A stretch of 64,000 nucleotides of DNA from Chryseobacterium sp. Bi04 (GTDB taxonomy: Bacteria > Bacteroidota > Bacteroidia > Flavobacteriales > Weeksellaceae): NCBI RefSeq assembly GCF_918698085.1, contig NZ_CAKKLP010000007.1, positions 124,001-188,000 of the forward strand, in the 5' to 3' direction. The notes below the pieces were generated by a model. The model searched no databases, had not been told where the DNA came from, and saw only the letters and a list, made by a program, of their open reading frames with translations. This document shows positions 54,971 through 64,000 of this stretch, piece after piece. Every line of letters starts with the position of its first letter. Position 1 is the stretch's first letter. The translations under genes and the position numbers were made by a program.

Positions 54971-54990
54971 TGAGTTGAAATTTCTATAGT

Positions 54991-55024
54991 ATAAGCCTCC
55001 AGCAATGGAGGCTTATTTTTTTTA
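54991..55024 (+). terminator. Terminator after the second T9SS gene
   Basis: Perfect 11-base stem ATAAGCCTCCA-GCAA-TGGAGGCTTAT with a long T tail. Confidence 0.95.
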
Positions 55025-55169
55025 TACAACATAAATTTTAGATTTTGAATATTATATATCTATTTTTGGTGATTTATTGATTTTTTTCTTTTAAAGATGT
55101 GTTTTTGTTTATTTTATTAATTAATATGAAGTTTTGTTGTTGTATTCGTAATTTATATGCATTATATTA

Positions 55170-55200
55170 TTGTTAATTCACAAAAAAAGGCTTAGGTTTG
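55170..55200 (+). promoter_or_regulatory. Promoter of the third T9SS gene
   Basis: TTG at 55170-55172, a 20-base spacer and TAGGTTTG at 55193-55200, 27 bases before the ATG. Fits the Bacteroidota consensus. Confidence 0.6.
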
Positions 55201-55227
55201 TGAGATTAATATAAAGTTTTATAAATT

Positions 55228-58200
55228 ATGAAGAAAACTTTTACTTCCTTCTTTTTCTTTTGTTTATTTGTAATGATTCAGGCCCAATGGTCTCCATCAG
55301 TTTATAACGGAAAAGAAACCGGCGAGGTCTCCAAAACCAATAGCTACTATTCTTTAGATCTTCCCCTGCTAAAATCTCAGCTTTCAAAAGCACAGGAAAC
55401 AGGAAAAAATGCCAGCCCTGTAGTAATTTTTTTACCAACTTTACATGGAAAGATTGAACAGTTTGCTGTATATAGTTTCCCTGTTGTGGTAAAAGAATTG
55501 GCTGATCAGTATCAACTAGGTTCTTATGTAGGTGTAGGAATAGATGATCCTACAAAATATGTAAGATTCAGCCTGGCTCCTAATGATTTTCAATCAATGA
55601 TTATTACCAGTGAAGGTTCCCAATTTATAGAACCGGCTAATGCTGCTAAAACAGTTTATAGTGTTCATCCGAAAACTCAGGGAGGTAAAAACGGTTTTAT
55701 GTGCTCAACTAGGGAAGGAGAAGTTGATCACCAAGAAATAGAAAATCTTTATCAACAGGGAAAATCTTTTACTAATCAACCTACAGATTTTAGAAGGTCT
55801 TCTGACCGAAAATATAGGACGTTGAGATTGGCTCTTTCCGTATGTGGAGAATATACTCAGTTTCATGGAGGTACTGTTGCAGGAGCATTGGCTGCAATAA
55901 ATGCAACCCTAACCCGTATAAATGGAGTTTACGAAAAGGATTTTGGATTACATTTGAATTTACAGAATTATCCTGGACTTATTTACACCAATGCAAATAC
56001 TGACCCTTATTCTTCTACGGAAGGAGGAACAGTTAATGGTATATCAGGATGGAACGCGCAGGTACAGACAGTAATCACAGCTGGTGTAGGAAACGGTAAT
56101 TATGATGTTGGGCATCTATTTTCTCCACCTGGTGCAGGGGGAAATGCCGGTTGTGTTGGATGTATTTGTAGAGATAATACTGTACCTGGAGCATTGGATA
56201 AAGGTTCCGGATGGACTTCTCCGGGAGGTGGTCCTCCGGTAGGAGATAATTTTGATATAGATTTTGTAGCCCATGAGATTGGGCATCAATTGGGTGGAGT
56301 TCATAGTTTCTCTTACTCACCTGGCCAATTGGGTTCCCCTACAAGTGTTGAACCTGCGTCAGGATCTTCTATTATGGGATATGCAGGGGTTGTAAATTCA
56401 GGGAACCCTATTAACAATGTTCAGCCTCACTCTGATCCATATTTTAACACCATAAATATCAAAGATATTCAGGCCAATCTGATAAGCAAAACATGTGATG
56501 TAGAAACAACAGTTAGTAATACACCACCCGTAATTGCTGCTCTGTCTACCTATAATATTCCAAAAGGAACAGCTTTTGTTTTAACAGCTTCCGCTACTGA
56601 TGCTGAAAATGATCCGATGACCTATAATTGGGAAGAAATAGATATAGCAAATGAAGTGATTGATGCCAATAATTTAGGAAACACTTTATCTGGACCATCT
56701 TTTAGATCTGTAATGCATACAGCAAATCCTACCCGTTATTTTCCTAGACTGTCTTCTGTATTGGGTGGAGTTTTAAATAATTCTAATAATCTTTGGGAAG
56801 CTGTATCCACAGTTGCGAGAACAACAAAATTTACTGTTACAGTAAGGGATAATCATCCACTTGCCAACCAGCAACAGACTCAGTCTGCTGTTCAGACCAT
56901 TATCGTAGGAAATAACGGGCCATTTAAGGTCAATGCAACAACTGTTTATAATAATGGACCAACAACTGTAACCTGGGATGTGGTGAATACCAACGCAGCT
57001 CCTTATAATGCAGCTAATGTTAAAATAGATTTTACAACAGATAACGGGCTAACCTGGAATGTAGTGGCTGCTTCCACGCCTAATGACGGAACTGAATCTC
57101 TTGATTTCAGTTCTTTCCCACTTACCGTAGGAGGAATAGCAAAGATCAGAATAAGTGCAATTAATAATGTATTTTATGCTGTCGGTAACGCTCCTATTGA
57201 AACCCTGCCTATTTGCAGTACAACCATTCCTCCGGGTGGAGTTTTGGTGCCGACCACTACACAAACATCTGCAACCATTACCTGGAATGCATCATTTAAT
57301 GCTACTTATGTAGTGCGGTACAGGGTAGTAGGAGTGGCAACCTGGATAACATATACCCCAACCCCTATTACAAATACGGTAACCCTTACCGGCTTAACTG
57401 CAGGAACGCATTATGAGGTTCAGATAGCCAATATATGTTCAGGAGTAACAGGTCCTTTTTCGGCAGTTACTGTTTTTATGACACCATACTGTACTGCTAC
57501 TTCCAGCAACACTGATAATGGATATATTTCAAATGTAACCGTTACAGGAACCAACTCTTATACCATGAGTAATGATTCCGGAGCCAATAATTATACGGAT
57601 TACTCGACAATTGCCGCAAAATTAATAACACTGGTGAGGGGAACAGCTAACAATACTATTTCTGTTTCTAAATCATGGCCGGCTGCTATGAGTAATAAGG
57701 CGGTAAGTGTTTGGATAGATTTTGATAAAAATGGAACATTTGATACTGCTGAAAGAATTTTAAATAATTTTAATAACCAGACTACTCCGGTAACAGCAAC
57801 ATTTCAGGTACCTGCCACAGCTTATGCCGGAACACTTACTACCCGTATGCGCGTAGTGTTGAGAGATCAGAGCAGCCCTGCTGCCTGCGCTTCATTTGCG
57901 AACGGGGAAGTGGAGGATTATGCTGTAAAGATTATTGATATGCCAGGATGTACCACTGCTGCACCCTCTAATATCTCCATTACTAACCTTACGCCTACTT
58001 CTGCGAATGTATCATGGGTTGCAGCTACCGGAGCAACTTATGTGCTGAGATACAGAAAAGTGGGTACTTTTACGTGGACAACAGTAAATCCTGTGCCGGC
58101 TCCTGTAAATAATTATACCATCCAAGGTTTAACAGAGCAAACTCAATATGAGGTGCAGGTAGCAACCAAATGTAATAACAGCCAGGGGAATTATTCCGGC

Positions 58201-60219
58201 TCACAACAGTTTACGACTCCTGCAGTATCGTACTGCCCAATGACAGGGACAGGGACCAATAACCATATTTCTAATGTAACGGTTACCTCGATTAATCCCG
58301 GCCTACCGGTGATGAGTAATAATTCCGTACAAACAAACTATATTAGCTATACAACCCCAGCCACATCGATTACATTGGAGATAGGATCTACAAATAATAA
58401 AATTTCTGTGGCAAAAGGATGGACGGGATCCACAGGAAGTGCAGCGGTTACAGCATGGATTGACTTTAACAGAAACGGACAGTTTGAAAATACTGAAAGA
58501 ATTCTAATTTCTTCAGCAAGTACCACTACACCGGTTTCTGCAACGTTTGATGTGCCTTCAGGTGCCTATTCGGGTCCACTGAAAACTACCATGAGAGTTG
58601 TTTTAAGTGGAAATACTCCTGTAATGTGTCAAAATGCAATAAACGGAGAGGTAGAGGACTACGCTGTACAGCTGAAACCATGCAGCACCAGTACGCCAAC
58701 CGGACTTACATTCAATACCATAGCTCATAACTCTGCGATCATTAACTGGACTGCAGCGACCAATAACTTTACCTATCTTTTACAATATAGAGTACAGGGA
58801 ACAACAGCCTGGACGGATGTATATGTTACAAGTATTCCACATACATTAAATAACCTTGTGCCTTCTACTACTTATGAGGTACAGGTTGCTGCCAATTGCG
58901 GTATTACAAATGGTACATTTACACCCATAGGTACATTCTCTACCCGATGCGATCCTACGCCTCCTAATATTACAATCAGCAATATCACTGCAAGTTCGGC
59001 GCTGATTACATGGAATCCTGTAGTAGCGGGAGTATCCTATATGATGAGATGGAGAAAAGTAGGAACCACAGGCTGGCCAAATCCGGATATTCCGTTGCCA
59101 GCAGCTCCCGCCAGTACCTATACCCTTGGTAATTTGGAGCCATATACCCATTATGAAGTAGAGATTGCCAACAGATGTGCAGGGGAAACCACATGGAATC
59201 CGTATTCAAATCCGGCTGTATTTACGACAGAAAGAATTTGTGAACTGCCACCTCCCGGGCTTACCATAACACAGTTATTCCCAACATCAGCATACATCAG
59301 ATGGGATTCTTTTCCCGGAGCAACCTATGTGCTGAGATATAGAAAAGTAGGCATCCCAAGTTGGAGTACTGTTCAGGTACCAACGAATACCTACACACTA
59401 ACAGGCCTTCTGGAGCTTACAAAATATGAAATGCAGGTCGCTAATGTTTGTAACGGAACTCCTGCTGCATTTACTCCATTGTATTATTTTACGACTCCTA
59501 CGGTGATCTATTGTAAGATGGCTTCAGGAAGTTCAGCAGGCGAGCATATTGCTAAAGTTACTGTTAAACCTAATGGGAAGCCTGTCATGGAAAATGCTTC
59601 AGGAGCTTCAAGTTATACAGATTATTCCGGAGTTTCAGGCACATTTATAGAACTTATCCAGGGATCTGCAGACAATGAAATTACCATTGAAAAAAAATGG
59701 ACCGGCCAAAACTATAATGAAGGAATTGCAGTGTGGATTGATTTCAACAGAAACGGTGAATTTGATACCAATGAACGCGTGTTTAGTTCACCGCCCAATA
59801 CCACCACGCCAGTTTCCGGAACATTCAGTGTACCCGCAGATGCATTTGTAAGCATGACAGATTATAAATATGTATTGATGAGAGTGGCAATGCAAAGAGG
59901 CGGAGTTCCGGTGAATTGTATCAATTTTGATAACGGGGAAGTGGAGGATTATTCGGTAAGGATCTCCAGAAAAGTAATTCCCAACCCTTTAAACCAAACT
60001 GATATTTTGATTTATCCTAATCCTGTAAGCTCAGTATTATATGTGAAAAACGTGAGCAAGAGAGCTAAATATAAATTTTACAATGCTGTTGGGCAGGTAG
60101 TAGGAGAGGGTATTTTGCTAAACAATCAGGTCAATGTAAGTAAGCTGATCAATGGAGTGTATGTAATTGATATTGATGATAACGGAACAACCATACAGAA
60201 GAAGTTTATCAAAAAATAG
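55228..60219 (+). CDS. Secreted reprolysin-like metallopeptidase with FN3/GEVED repeats and T9SS tail (third of the cluster)
   Basis: 1663 residues; signal peptide MKKTFTSFFFFCLFVMIQA. The front half (to about residue 650) is a clear homologue of the first gene: propeptide (SFPVVVKELADQYQLGSYVG), zinc site HEIGHQLGGVH at about 348-358 and methionine turn SSIMGYAG. The back half has FN3-GEVED-FN3-GEVED-FN3-FN3-FN3-GEVED and a type A sorting domain, in the same order as, and closely similar to, the end of the second gene; the final GEVED and tail are nearly identical (GASSYTDY, IAVWIDFNRNGEFD, YPNPVSSVLYVKN). So it looks built from parts of both neighbours. Secreted surface protease; substrate unknown. 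Confidence 0.93.
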   Translation: MKKTFTSFFFFCLFVMIQAQWSPSVYNGKETGEVSKTNSYYSLDLPLLKSQLSKAQETGKNASPVVIFLPTLHGKIEQFAVYSFPVVVKELADQYQLGSYVGVGIDDPTKYVRFSLAPNDFQSMIITSEGSQFIEPANAAKTVYSVHPKTQGGKNGFMCSTREGEVDHQEIENLYQQGKSFTNQPTDFRRSSDRKYRTLRLALSVCGEYTQFHGGTVAGALAAINATLTRINGVYEKDFGLHLNLQNYPGLIYTNANTDPYSSTEGGTVNGISGWNAQVQTVITAGVGNGNYDVGHLFSPPGAGGNAGCVGCICRDNTVPGALDKGSGWTSPGGGPPVGDNFDIDFVAHEIGHQLGGVHSFSYSPGQLGSPTSVEPASGSSIMGYAGVVNSGNPINNVQPHSDPYFNTINIKDIQANLISKTCDVETTVSNTPPVIAALSTYNIPKGTAFVLTASATDAENDPMTYNWEEIDIANEVIDANNLGNTLSGPSFRSVMHTANPTRYFPRLSSVLGGVLNNSNNLWEAVSTVARTTKFTVTVRDNHPLANQQQTQSAVQTIIVGNNGPFKVNATTVYNNGPTTVTWDVVNTNAAPYNAANVKIDFTTDNGLTWNVVAASTPNDGTESLDFSSFPLTVGGIAKIRISAINNVFYAVGNAPIETLPICSTTIPPGGVLVPTTTQTSATITWNASFNATYVVRYRVVGVATWITYTPTPITNTVTLTGLTAGTHYEVQIANICSGVTGPFSAVTVFMTPYCTATSSNTDNGYISNVTVTGTNSYTMSNDSGANNYTDYSTIAAKLITLVRGTANNTISVSKSWPAAMSNKAVSVWIDFDKNGTFDTAERILNNFNNQTTPVTATFQVPATAYAGTLTTRMRVVLRDQSSPAACASFANGEVEDYAVKIIDMPGCTTAAPSNISITNLTPTSANVSWVAATGATYVLRYRKVGTFTWTTVNPVPAPVNNYTIQGLTEQTQYEVQVATKCNNSQGNYSGSQQFTTPAVSYCPMTGTGTNNHISNVTVTSINPGLPVMSNNSVQTNYISYTTPATSITLEIGSTNNKISVAKGWTGSTGSAAVTAWIDFNRNGQFENTERILISSASTTTPVSATFDVPSGAYSGPLKTTMRVVLSGNTPVMCQNAINGEVEDYAVQLKPCSTSTPTGLTFNTIAHNSAIINWTAATNNFTYLLQYRVQGTTAWTDVYVTSIPHTLNNLVPSTTYEVQVAANCGITNGTFTPIGTFSTRCDPTPPNITISNITASSALITWNPVVAGVSYMMRWRKVGTTGWPNPDIPLPAAPASTYTLGNLEPYTHYEVEIANRCAGETTWNPYSNPAVFTTERICELPPPGLTITQLFPTSAYIRWDSFPGATYVLRYRKVGIPSWSTVQVPTNTYTLTGLLELTKYEMQVANVCNGTPAAFTPLYYFTTPTVIYCKMASGSSAGEHIAKVTVKPNGKPVMENASGASSYTDYSGVSGTFIELIQGSADNEITIEKKWTGQNYNEGIAVWIDFNRNGEFDTNERVFSSPPNTTTPVSGTFSVPADAFVSMTDYKYVLMRVAMQRGGVPVNCINFDNGEVEDYSVRISRKVIPNPLNQTDILIYPNPVSSVLYVKNVSKRAKYKFYNAVGQVVGEGILLNNQVNVSKLINGVYVIDIDDNGTTIQKKFIKK

Positions 60220-60236
60220 ATTTTAAATTTTTAAAT

Positions 60237-60270
60237 AAAAAACTCGTTAGAAAATCCTAACGAGTTTTTA
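60237..60270. terminator. Bidirectional terminator between the T9SS cluster and coaE
   Basis: Perfect 12-base stem AAAACTCGTTAG/CTAACGAGTTTT with an AAAATC loop, flanked by A and T runs. Confidence 0.95.
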
Positions 60271-60273
60271 GTT

Positions 60274-60903
60274 TTATTCAATACTAAAGACGATTTTTTC
60301 CGTCTGTTCTTTTAAATCTTCAAGATTGGTATTGTTATAGATCACACAATCTGCTATCTTAATCTTATCTTTTTCAGGCATCTGTTTTTCCATGATAGTC
60401 TCTACCTCACGGTAGGTTTTCTGATCCCTGTCCATCACCCTTTTGGTTCTGATATTGTCTTCTGCAGTTACCAGAAGAGATTTATAGCATTGTCTGTTTA
60501 ATTTCAATTCAAACAACAACGCTGTTTCTTTAAAAACTAAATATTTGGTTTGTTTTCGTACCCAATTTTCAAAATCAATACGTACAGCAGGATGAATAAT
60601 TTCATTTAATTTTTGAAGCAGTTCTTTATTGTTGAAAACCTTGTCTGCTACAAATTTCCTGTCATATAAACCATTTTTATCGTATGACTGTTCCCCAAGA
60701 AGTTCTTTGATCCGGATCTGTAAATCCTTATCGTCATTGACAATTGTTTTAGCACGGTCATCAGAATAGTAAACAGGAAAGCCCAATTCTTCAATAAAAC
60801 GGGCAACTGTTGTTTTTCCTGAGCCTATTCCTCCCGTTAATCCGATGATCTTGGGTGATGGTTCCGGTTCTGTCTGTTGTGTCTCTGAATGTAATTCTTC
60901 CAT
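60274..60903 (-). CDS. coaE: Dephospho-CoA kinase
   Basis: Last step of coenzyme A synthesis: phosphorylates the ribose 3'-OH of dephospho-CoA. 209 residues. P-loop IIGLTGGIGSGKTTVARF near residue 20, YYSDDRAKTIVND (the Asp of the active site), HPAVRIDFENW, and TAEDNIRTKRVMDRDQ of the lid. An N-terminal extension of about 18 Glu/Thr/Pro-rich residues (MEELHSETQQTEPEPSP) precedes the usual start. On the same strand as, and nine bases after, the MBL-fold gene; probably one transcript. Confidence 0.95.
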   Translation of the reverse strand: MEELHSETQQTEPEPSPKIIGLTGGIGSGKTTVARFIEELGFPVYYSDDRAKTIVNDDKDLQIRIKELLGEQSYDKNGLYDRKFVADKVFNNKELLQKLNEIIHPAVRIDFENWVRKQTKYLVFKETALLFELKLNRQCYKSLLVTAEDNIRTKRVMDRDQKTYREVETIMEKQMPEKDKIKIADCVIYNNTNLEDLKEQTEKIVFSIE

Positions 60904-60911
60904 AATTAAAA

Positions 60912-61778
60912 TTAATATCCAAAAACATCATTAAAGGTGAAAGTTTCATCAAGTCTTACTCCTTTCTCTGTCATTTTAAGACTTGCCAGTTCATTATGGG
61001 CATCGTGTTCAAAAAACAATAGATATTCATTATCTACACATTGTTTCAGGAATTTTCCTTTTTCTTCCATGGTTAAAAGAGGTCTTGTATCATATCCCAT
61101 CACATACACCGGATTGATGTGTCCGGCGGTAGGAATAAGGTCAGCTGCAAAAACAATTGTTTTATCCTGATATTGAAGTACAGGAAGCATCTGCTTTTCT
61201 GTATGCCCATCTACGAAGATGACATCCATCTTCAGATCCGGAGCAAAACCGTAATTTCCTGTCGTAGGAAGAGGAAGGAAATTTAATTGTCCACTTTCCT
61301 GGATCGGAATAATATTTTCCTTCAGGAAGCTTGCTTTTTCTCTTGCATTAGGTTCAGTTGCCCATTGCCAATGATTTTCATTAGTCCAGAACTGAGCATT
61401 TTTAAAAGCAGGTCTGTATCCCGTTCTGTCATCGTTCCATTCTATGGCACCACCACAGTGGTCAAAATGAAGGTGAGTAAAGAATACATCTGTAATATCC
61501 TCTTTTATAAAACCGTATTTCTTTAAATTTTTATCCAGGTTATCATCCCCCCAAAGAGAATAATGTCCAAAGAATTTATCATCCTGCTTATTGCCCAGAC
61601 CACAGTCTACGAGAATAAGTTTTTTTCCGTCTTCAATAAGAAGAGAACGGGTTCCTAGTTCAATTAGATTTTTTTCGTCTGCCGGGTTTGTTTTTTCCCA
61701 CAGACTCTTTGGGACGACTCCGAACATGGCACCGCCATCCAGTTTAAATTTTCCACATTGTATTGGATATAACTTCAT
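60912..61778 (-). CDS. MBL-fold metallo-hydrolase
   Basis: 288 residues of the metallo-beta-lactamase superfamily. Zinc site THLHFDHCGGAIEW near residue 105 (HxHxDH), further ligands in VDGHTEKQM and near the C-terminal FEHDAHNE. The start MKLYPIQCGKFKLDGGAMFGVVPKSLWEK suggests the lactonase-like branch (quorum-quenching or MBL of the AttM/AHL-lactonase type), but activity cannot be settled by sequence. Precedes coaE and follows the PaiB-like gene with 11 bases between them. Confidence 0.88.
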   Translation of the reverse strand: MKLYPIQCGKFKLDGGAMFGVVPKSLWEKTNPADEKNLIELGTRSLLIEDGKKLILVDCGLGNKQDDKFFGHYSLWGDDNLDKNLKKYGFIKEDITDVFFTHLHFDHCGGAIEWNDDRTGYRPAFKNAQFWTNENHWQWATEPNAREKASFLKENIIPIQESGQLNFLPLPTTGNYGFAPDLKMDVIFVDGHTEKQMLPVLQYQDKTIVFAADLIPTAGHINPVYVMGYDTRPLLTMEEKGKFLKQCVDNEYLLFFEHDAHNELASLKMTEKGVRLDETFTFNDVFGY

Positions 61779-61789
61779 ATATATTTTGA

Positions 61790-62401
61790 TTATTTTTTTA
61801 TTAATTTCATTTTCTCAGCAATTTTTCTGGCATTATCATCCGATGCTTCAAGCTGGGAGATAATATTGTTAAAATCATCTTCTTTCCTGTTTTGAGAAAG
61901 CTTTTGTTTAATGAAAATCTCTGTCGGCATGATCTTAATACCAAAAGCTCCTTTCATCTCTTTTTCCACAAAGTCCTTTCCCATATCTTTCACCATCATC
62001 GGGCACTGCTGAAATTTTTCGTATTTGGATGTTAACCGATCTAAATGGGCATACAGTTCATCATGATCCATCAGTTCTACTTTTCCGTGGATCTGCACCG
62101 CTTCATAGTTCCATGTGGAAACATTAACGTGATCATACCAGCTGCTTGATATATAAGCATGCGCACCCAAAAAATCACACAACACTTCATCCCCGTTTTT
62201 CAAGGTTTTTGTCTGTGGATTAGCTCGGGAAATATGAGTTTCAATATAAGGATTTTCCGGATTATCCTCATTAAACATCATCATAGAATGAGTAGCACGA
62301 AGTTTATCAACAGAAGAAATTAATAAAGCAAAAGAATTTTCACTGATAATTGCTTTCATTACATTAAGATCTTCACTTCTGTATAATTTAGGTATAAACA
62401 T
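61790..62401 (-). CDS. FMN-binding negative transcriptional regulator (PaiB family)
   Basis: 203 residues, split-barrel flavin-binding fold. Start MFIPKLYRSEDLNVMKAIISENSFALLIS is the family signature (F.P..F....); SYWYDH-like SSWYDHVNVSTWNYEAVQIHGKVEL and GAFGIKIMPTEIFIKQKLSQNR complete the typical pattern. PaiB family proteins are named after a B. subtilis regulator; most members are probably flavin-linked enzymes or sensors. Same strand as MBL, coaE and ruvB with short gaps. Confidence 0.92.
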   Translation of the reverse strand: MFIPKLYRSEDLNVMKAIISENSFALLISSVDKLRATHSMMMFNEDNPENPYIETHISRANPQTKTLKNGDEVLCDFLGAHAYISSSWYDHVNVSTWNYEAVQIHGKVELMDHDELYAHLDRLTSKYEKFQQCPMMVKDMGKDFVEKEMKGAFGIKIMPTEIFIKQKLSQNRKEDDFNNIISQLEASDDNARKIAEKMKLIKK

Positions 62402-62429
62402 AAATCCGTAATACTTTACTTTATTTAAA

Positions 62430-63452
62430 TTAAAAAAGCTCTCCCGGTCCTTTGGGTCTTGAAATATTCAAATGGAGATATGCCTTTTCTGTAACTTCCC
62501 TTCCTCTGGGTGTTCTGATAATAAAACCTTCCTGAATTAAAAACGGTTCGTATACTTCTTCCAACGTTTCCGGGTTTTCACCAATGGATGTTGCCAATGC
62601 AGAAATCCCAACAGGCTTGCCTCTGAAGTTTTCAATCATTACACGCATGATTTTATTATCCATTTCATCCAGGCCAAACTCGTCCACATTCAGAGAGTTG
62701 AGTGCATATTTCGTAATATTGATTTCAACTTCACCATTACCCTTGATCTCTGCAAAATCACGAACCCTTCTTAAGAGTGCATTTGCAATTCTGGGAGTTC
62801 CACGGCTTCTTCTTGCGACCTCTATAGCGGCATCTTCATAGATTTTTACCCCTAAAACTCTGGCACTTCTCTGAATAATCATAGATAAAAGCTCAATAGA
62901 ATAATATTCCAGTCTGCTTTGAATTCCAAATCTTGCCAGCATCGGCTTGGTCAGCATTCCACTTCTGGTGGTTGCTCCCACTAACGTAAAAGGGTTCAGT
63001 CCAATTTGAACACTTCTGGCATTAGGCCCTGTCTCCAGCATGATGTCAATTTTGTAATCTTCCATGGCTGAGTACAGATACTCTTCCACAACAGGAGAAA
63101 GACGATGGATCTCATCAATGAAAAGAACATCATTTTCTTCCAGATTAGTCAGTAAACCTGCTAAACTGCCGGGTTTATCCAAAACAGGCCCAGAAGTAAT
63201 CTTACAGTTTACCCCAAGTTCATTAGCAATAATATTGGCCAATGTTGTTTTTCCAAGACCCGGAGGACCATGTAAAAGGACATGATCAAGTGCTCCACCC
63301 CGCCTTTTGGCTGCGGAAACAAAAACTTCAAGATTTTCCAGCGTTTTCCTCTGTCCTGCAAAATCCTTAAAGCTCTGGGGACGCATCTGTTCTTCCTGCA
63401 TCAGCTCCTCGCGTGAGTAGTTTTCCTTATCTGGATGTAAAAAATCTGGCAT
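62430..63452 (-). CDS. ruvB: Holliday junction branch migration ATPase RuvB
   Basis: Hexameric AAA+ motor that drives branch migration with RuvA. 340 residues, standard length. Walker [20 protein letters not shown] near residue 60, Walker [14 protein letters not shown], sensor 1 VGATTRSG and arginine-finger region [13 protein letters not shown]. The C-terminal winged helix is present ([21 protein letters not shown]). The start at 63452 gives the conserved N-terminus. Confidence 0.98.
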   Translation of the reverse strand: MPDFLHPDKENYSREELMQEEQMRPQSFKDFAGQRKTLENLEVFVSAAKRRGGALDHVLLHGPPGLGKTTLANIIANELGVNCKITSGPVLDKPGSLAGLLTNLEENDVLFIDEIHRLSPVVEEYLYSAMEDYKIDIMLETGPNARSVQIGLNPFTLVGATTRSGMLTKPMLARFGIQSRLEYYSIELLSMIIQRSARVLGVKIYEDAAIEVARRSRGTPRIANALLRRVRDFAEIKGNGEVEINITKYALNSLNVDEFGLDEMDNKIMRVMIENFRGKPVGISALATSIGENPETLEEVYEPFLIQEGFIIRTPRGREVTEKAYLHLNISRPKGPGELF

Positions 63453-63471
63453 TAATTCATTTCATTTACTT

Positions 63472-63479
63472 CAAAGATA
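63472..63479 (-). promoter_or_regulatory. -7 box (TATCTTTG) for ruvB
   Basis: TAnnTTTG on the minus strand, 19 bases before the ruvB ATG. Confidence 0.45.
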
Positions 63480-63773
63480 GGAATTTTAGACTAAGGTTGA
63501 AGATTAGATTAATAAAAGGTTGAATTGAGAATGAGTTTAGACTAAGATTAAGTGCAGGATGCAGAATGAGCAGAACCAAGGCCGGTAAATTGAGATTTTT
63601 TAAGTATTTTTGAGAGGAAAAAATATTGATAATTGATAGAATATTTTTCAGAAATTGATTGTTTAAAGATATAAAGTAGATTGACAAAGTACTGTATGAA
63701 TTAGATAAAACACAAGTTCAATTTGAATACAGGAAATCGACCTTAGTTAAATCTTAGCCCTAATCTTAAAAAA
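63480..63773. other. Low-complexity intergenic region before hutI
   Basis: About 290 bases of degenerate, AT-rich, repeat-like text (recurring GACTAAG/GATTAAG and GATTAGATT-type words at about 63489-63551). No gene is supported. A leucine/asparagine-rich minus-strand frame lies here but shows no family feature. Confidence 0.45.
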
Positions 63774-64000
63774 ATGAAATTAATAGGACCATTTAAGCAG
63801 GTAGTTACACTTGCTAACTTACCATTAAGAGGAAAACTTTCCGATGAGCAGCTGGAAATTATTGCTGATGGAGGAATTCTGGTAGATAACGATACGATTC
63901 AGAAAGTTGGAAATTTTGAAGATCTTAAGACCGGATATCCTGATGTAGAAATTGAGAAAGTAGAAGGAGAACAGGTTGTTCTTCCTGCATTGGTAGATTC
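63774..64000 (+). CDS. hutI: Imidazolonepropionase, N-terminal part (3' truncated by window edge)
   Basis: Third enzyme of histidine degradation, hydrolysing imidazolonepropionate to N-formimino-glutamate; amidohydrolase fold. Only about 75 codons are present: MKLIGPFKQVVTLANLPLRG, then DEQLEIIADGGILVDNDTIQKVG and VVLPALVDS, the typical first strand and the lead-in to the metal-binding region. The rest lies outside the window, so the assignment rests on the N-terminus alone. Confidence 0.8.
   Translation, partial: MKLIGPFKQVVTLANLPLRGKLSDEQLEIIADGGILVDNDTIQKVGNFEDLKTGYPDVEIEKVEGEQVVLPALVD

Noticed and set aside
46989..60219. Repetitive DNA that could be read as a CRISPR-like or satellite array
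   Set aside because: The repeats are long coding modules (FN3 and GEVED) of unequal sequence, without regular spacers; no cas genes are present.
63466..63687. A leucine/asparagine-rich minus-strand frame upstream of hutI
   Set aside because: Biased composition from AT-rich repeats, no start context and no recognisable motif.

Overview
The window looks like a contiguous piece of chromosome from a Flavobacteriia-type Bacteroidota, most likely Chryseobacterium or a close relative in the Weeksellaceae. The evidence is the low G+C content, Bacteroidota-type promoters (TTTG, about 19-21 bases, TAnnTTTG), type IX secretion (T9SS) sorting tails, an exbB-exbD-exbD-tonB operon, bacillithiol synthesis (bshB1), and families largely confined to Bacteroidota (DUF2480, DUF6452, DUF6048, DUF1573 lipoproteins). 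No rRNA, CRISPR array, intact insertion sequence or prophage is visible. Most of the window is core housekeeping DNA.

Layout. 1-8.8 kb: the 3' part of leuS, a TonB energy-transduction operon (exbB, two exbD, tonB), a small membrane protein, a PstS-like lipoprotein, a TPR protein and bshB1. 8.8-15.0 kb: tRNA-His, a gene-poor and possibly decayed stretch, then a two-gene unit (144 aa plus a 1680 aa DUF4132 protein). This segment is bracketed by two near-identical terminator hairpins. 15.1-21.2 kb: a PUR-like protein, an ABC exporter, a NusB-like/DUF1573/YajC run, an SDR enzyme and an MscS channel. 21.3-25.4 kb: a non-homologous end-joining module (ku plus ligD), with ligD split by a one-base frameshift at a run of nine A, and a divergent Crp-like regulator. 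25.5-34.2 kb: a divergent purA, aspS, a MATE exporter, the tiny ribosomal protein THX, and several membrane or DUF genes. 34.3-46.7 kb: lpxB, a GH99-like enzyme, comEC, sdhCAB, a cysteine-less thioredoxin-fold lipoprotein, rlmD, and a DUF6452/DUF6048 pair.

47.0-60.2 kb: three consecutive large secreted T9SS cargo proteins built from the same parts: a reprolysin-like metallopeptidase, FN3 domains, GEVED domains and a type A sorting tail. The third looks like a chimera, with the front half of the first and the back half of the second. 60.3-64.0 kb: coaE, an MBL-fold hydrolase, a PaiB-like flavin-binding protein, ruvB, and the start of hutI.

The points I find most worth following up are the ligD frameshift, the DUF4132 island next to tRNA-His, the modular T9SS cluster, the predicted leader hairpin with an overlapping upstream ORF before rlmD, and two proteins with altered catalytic motifs (ABC exporter, thioredoxin-like lipoprotein). 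All functional calls come from reading motifs by eye. No database search was run.
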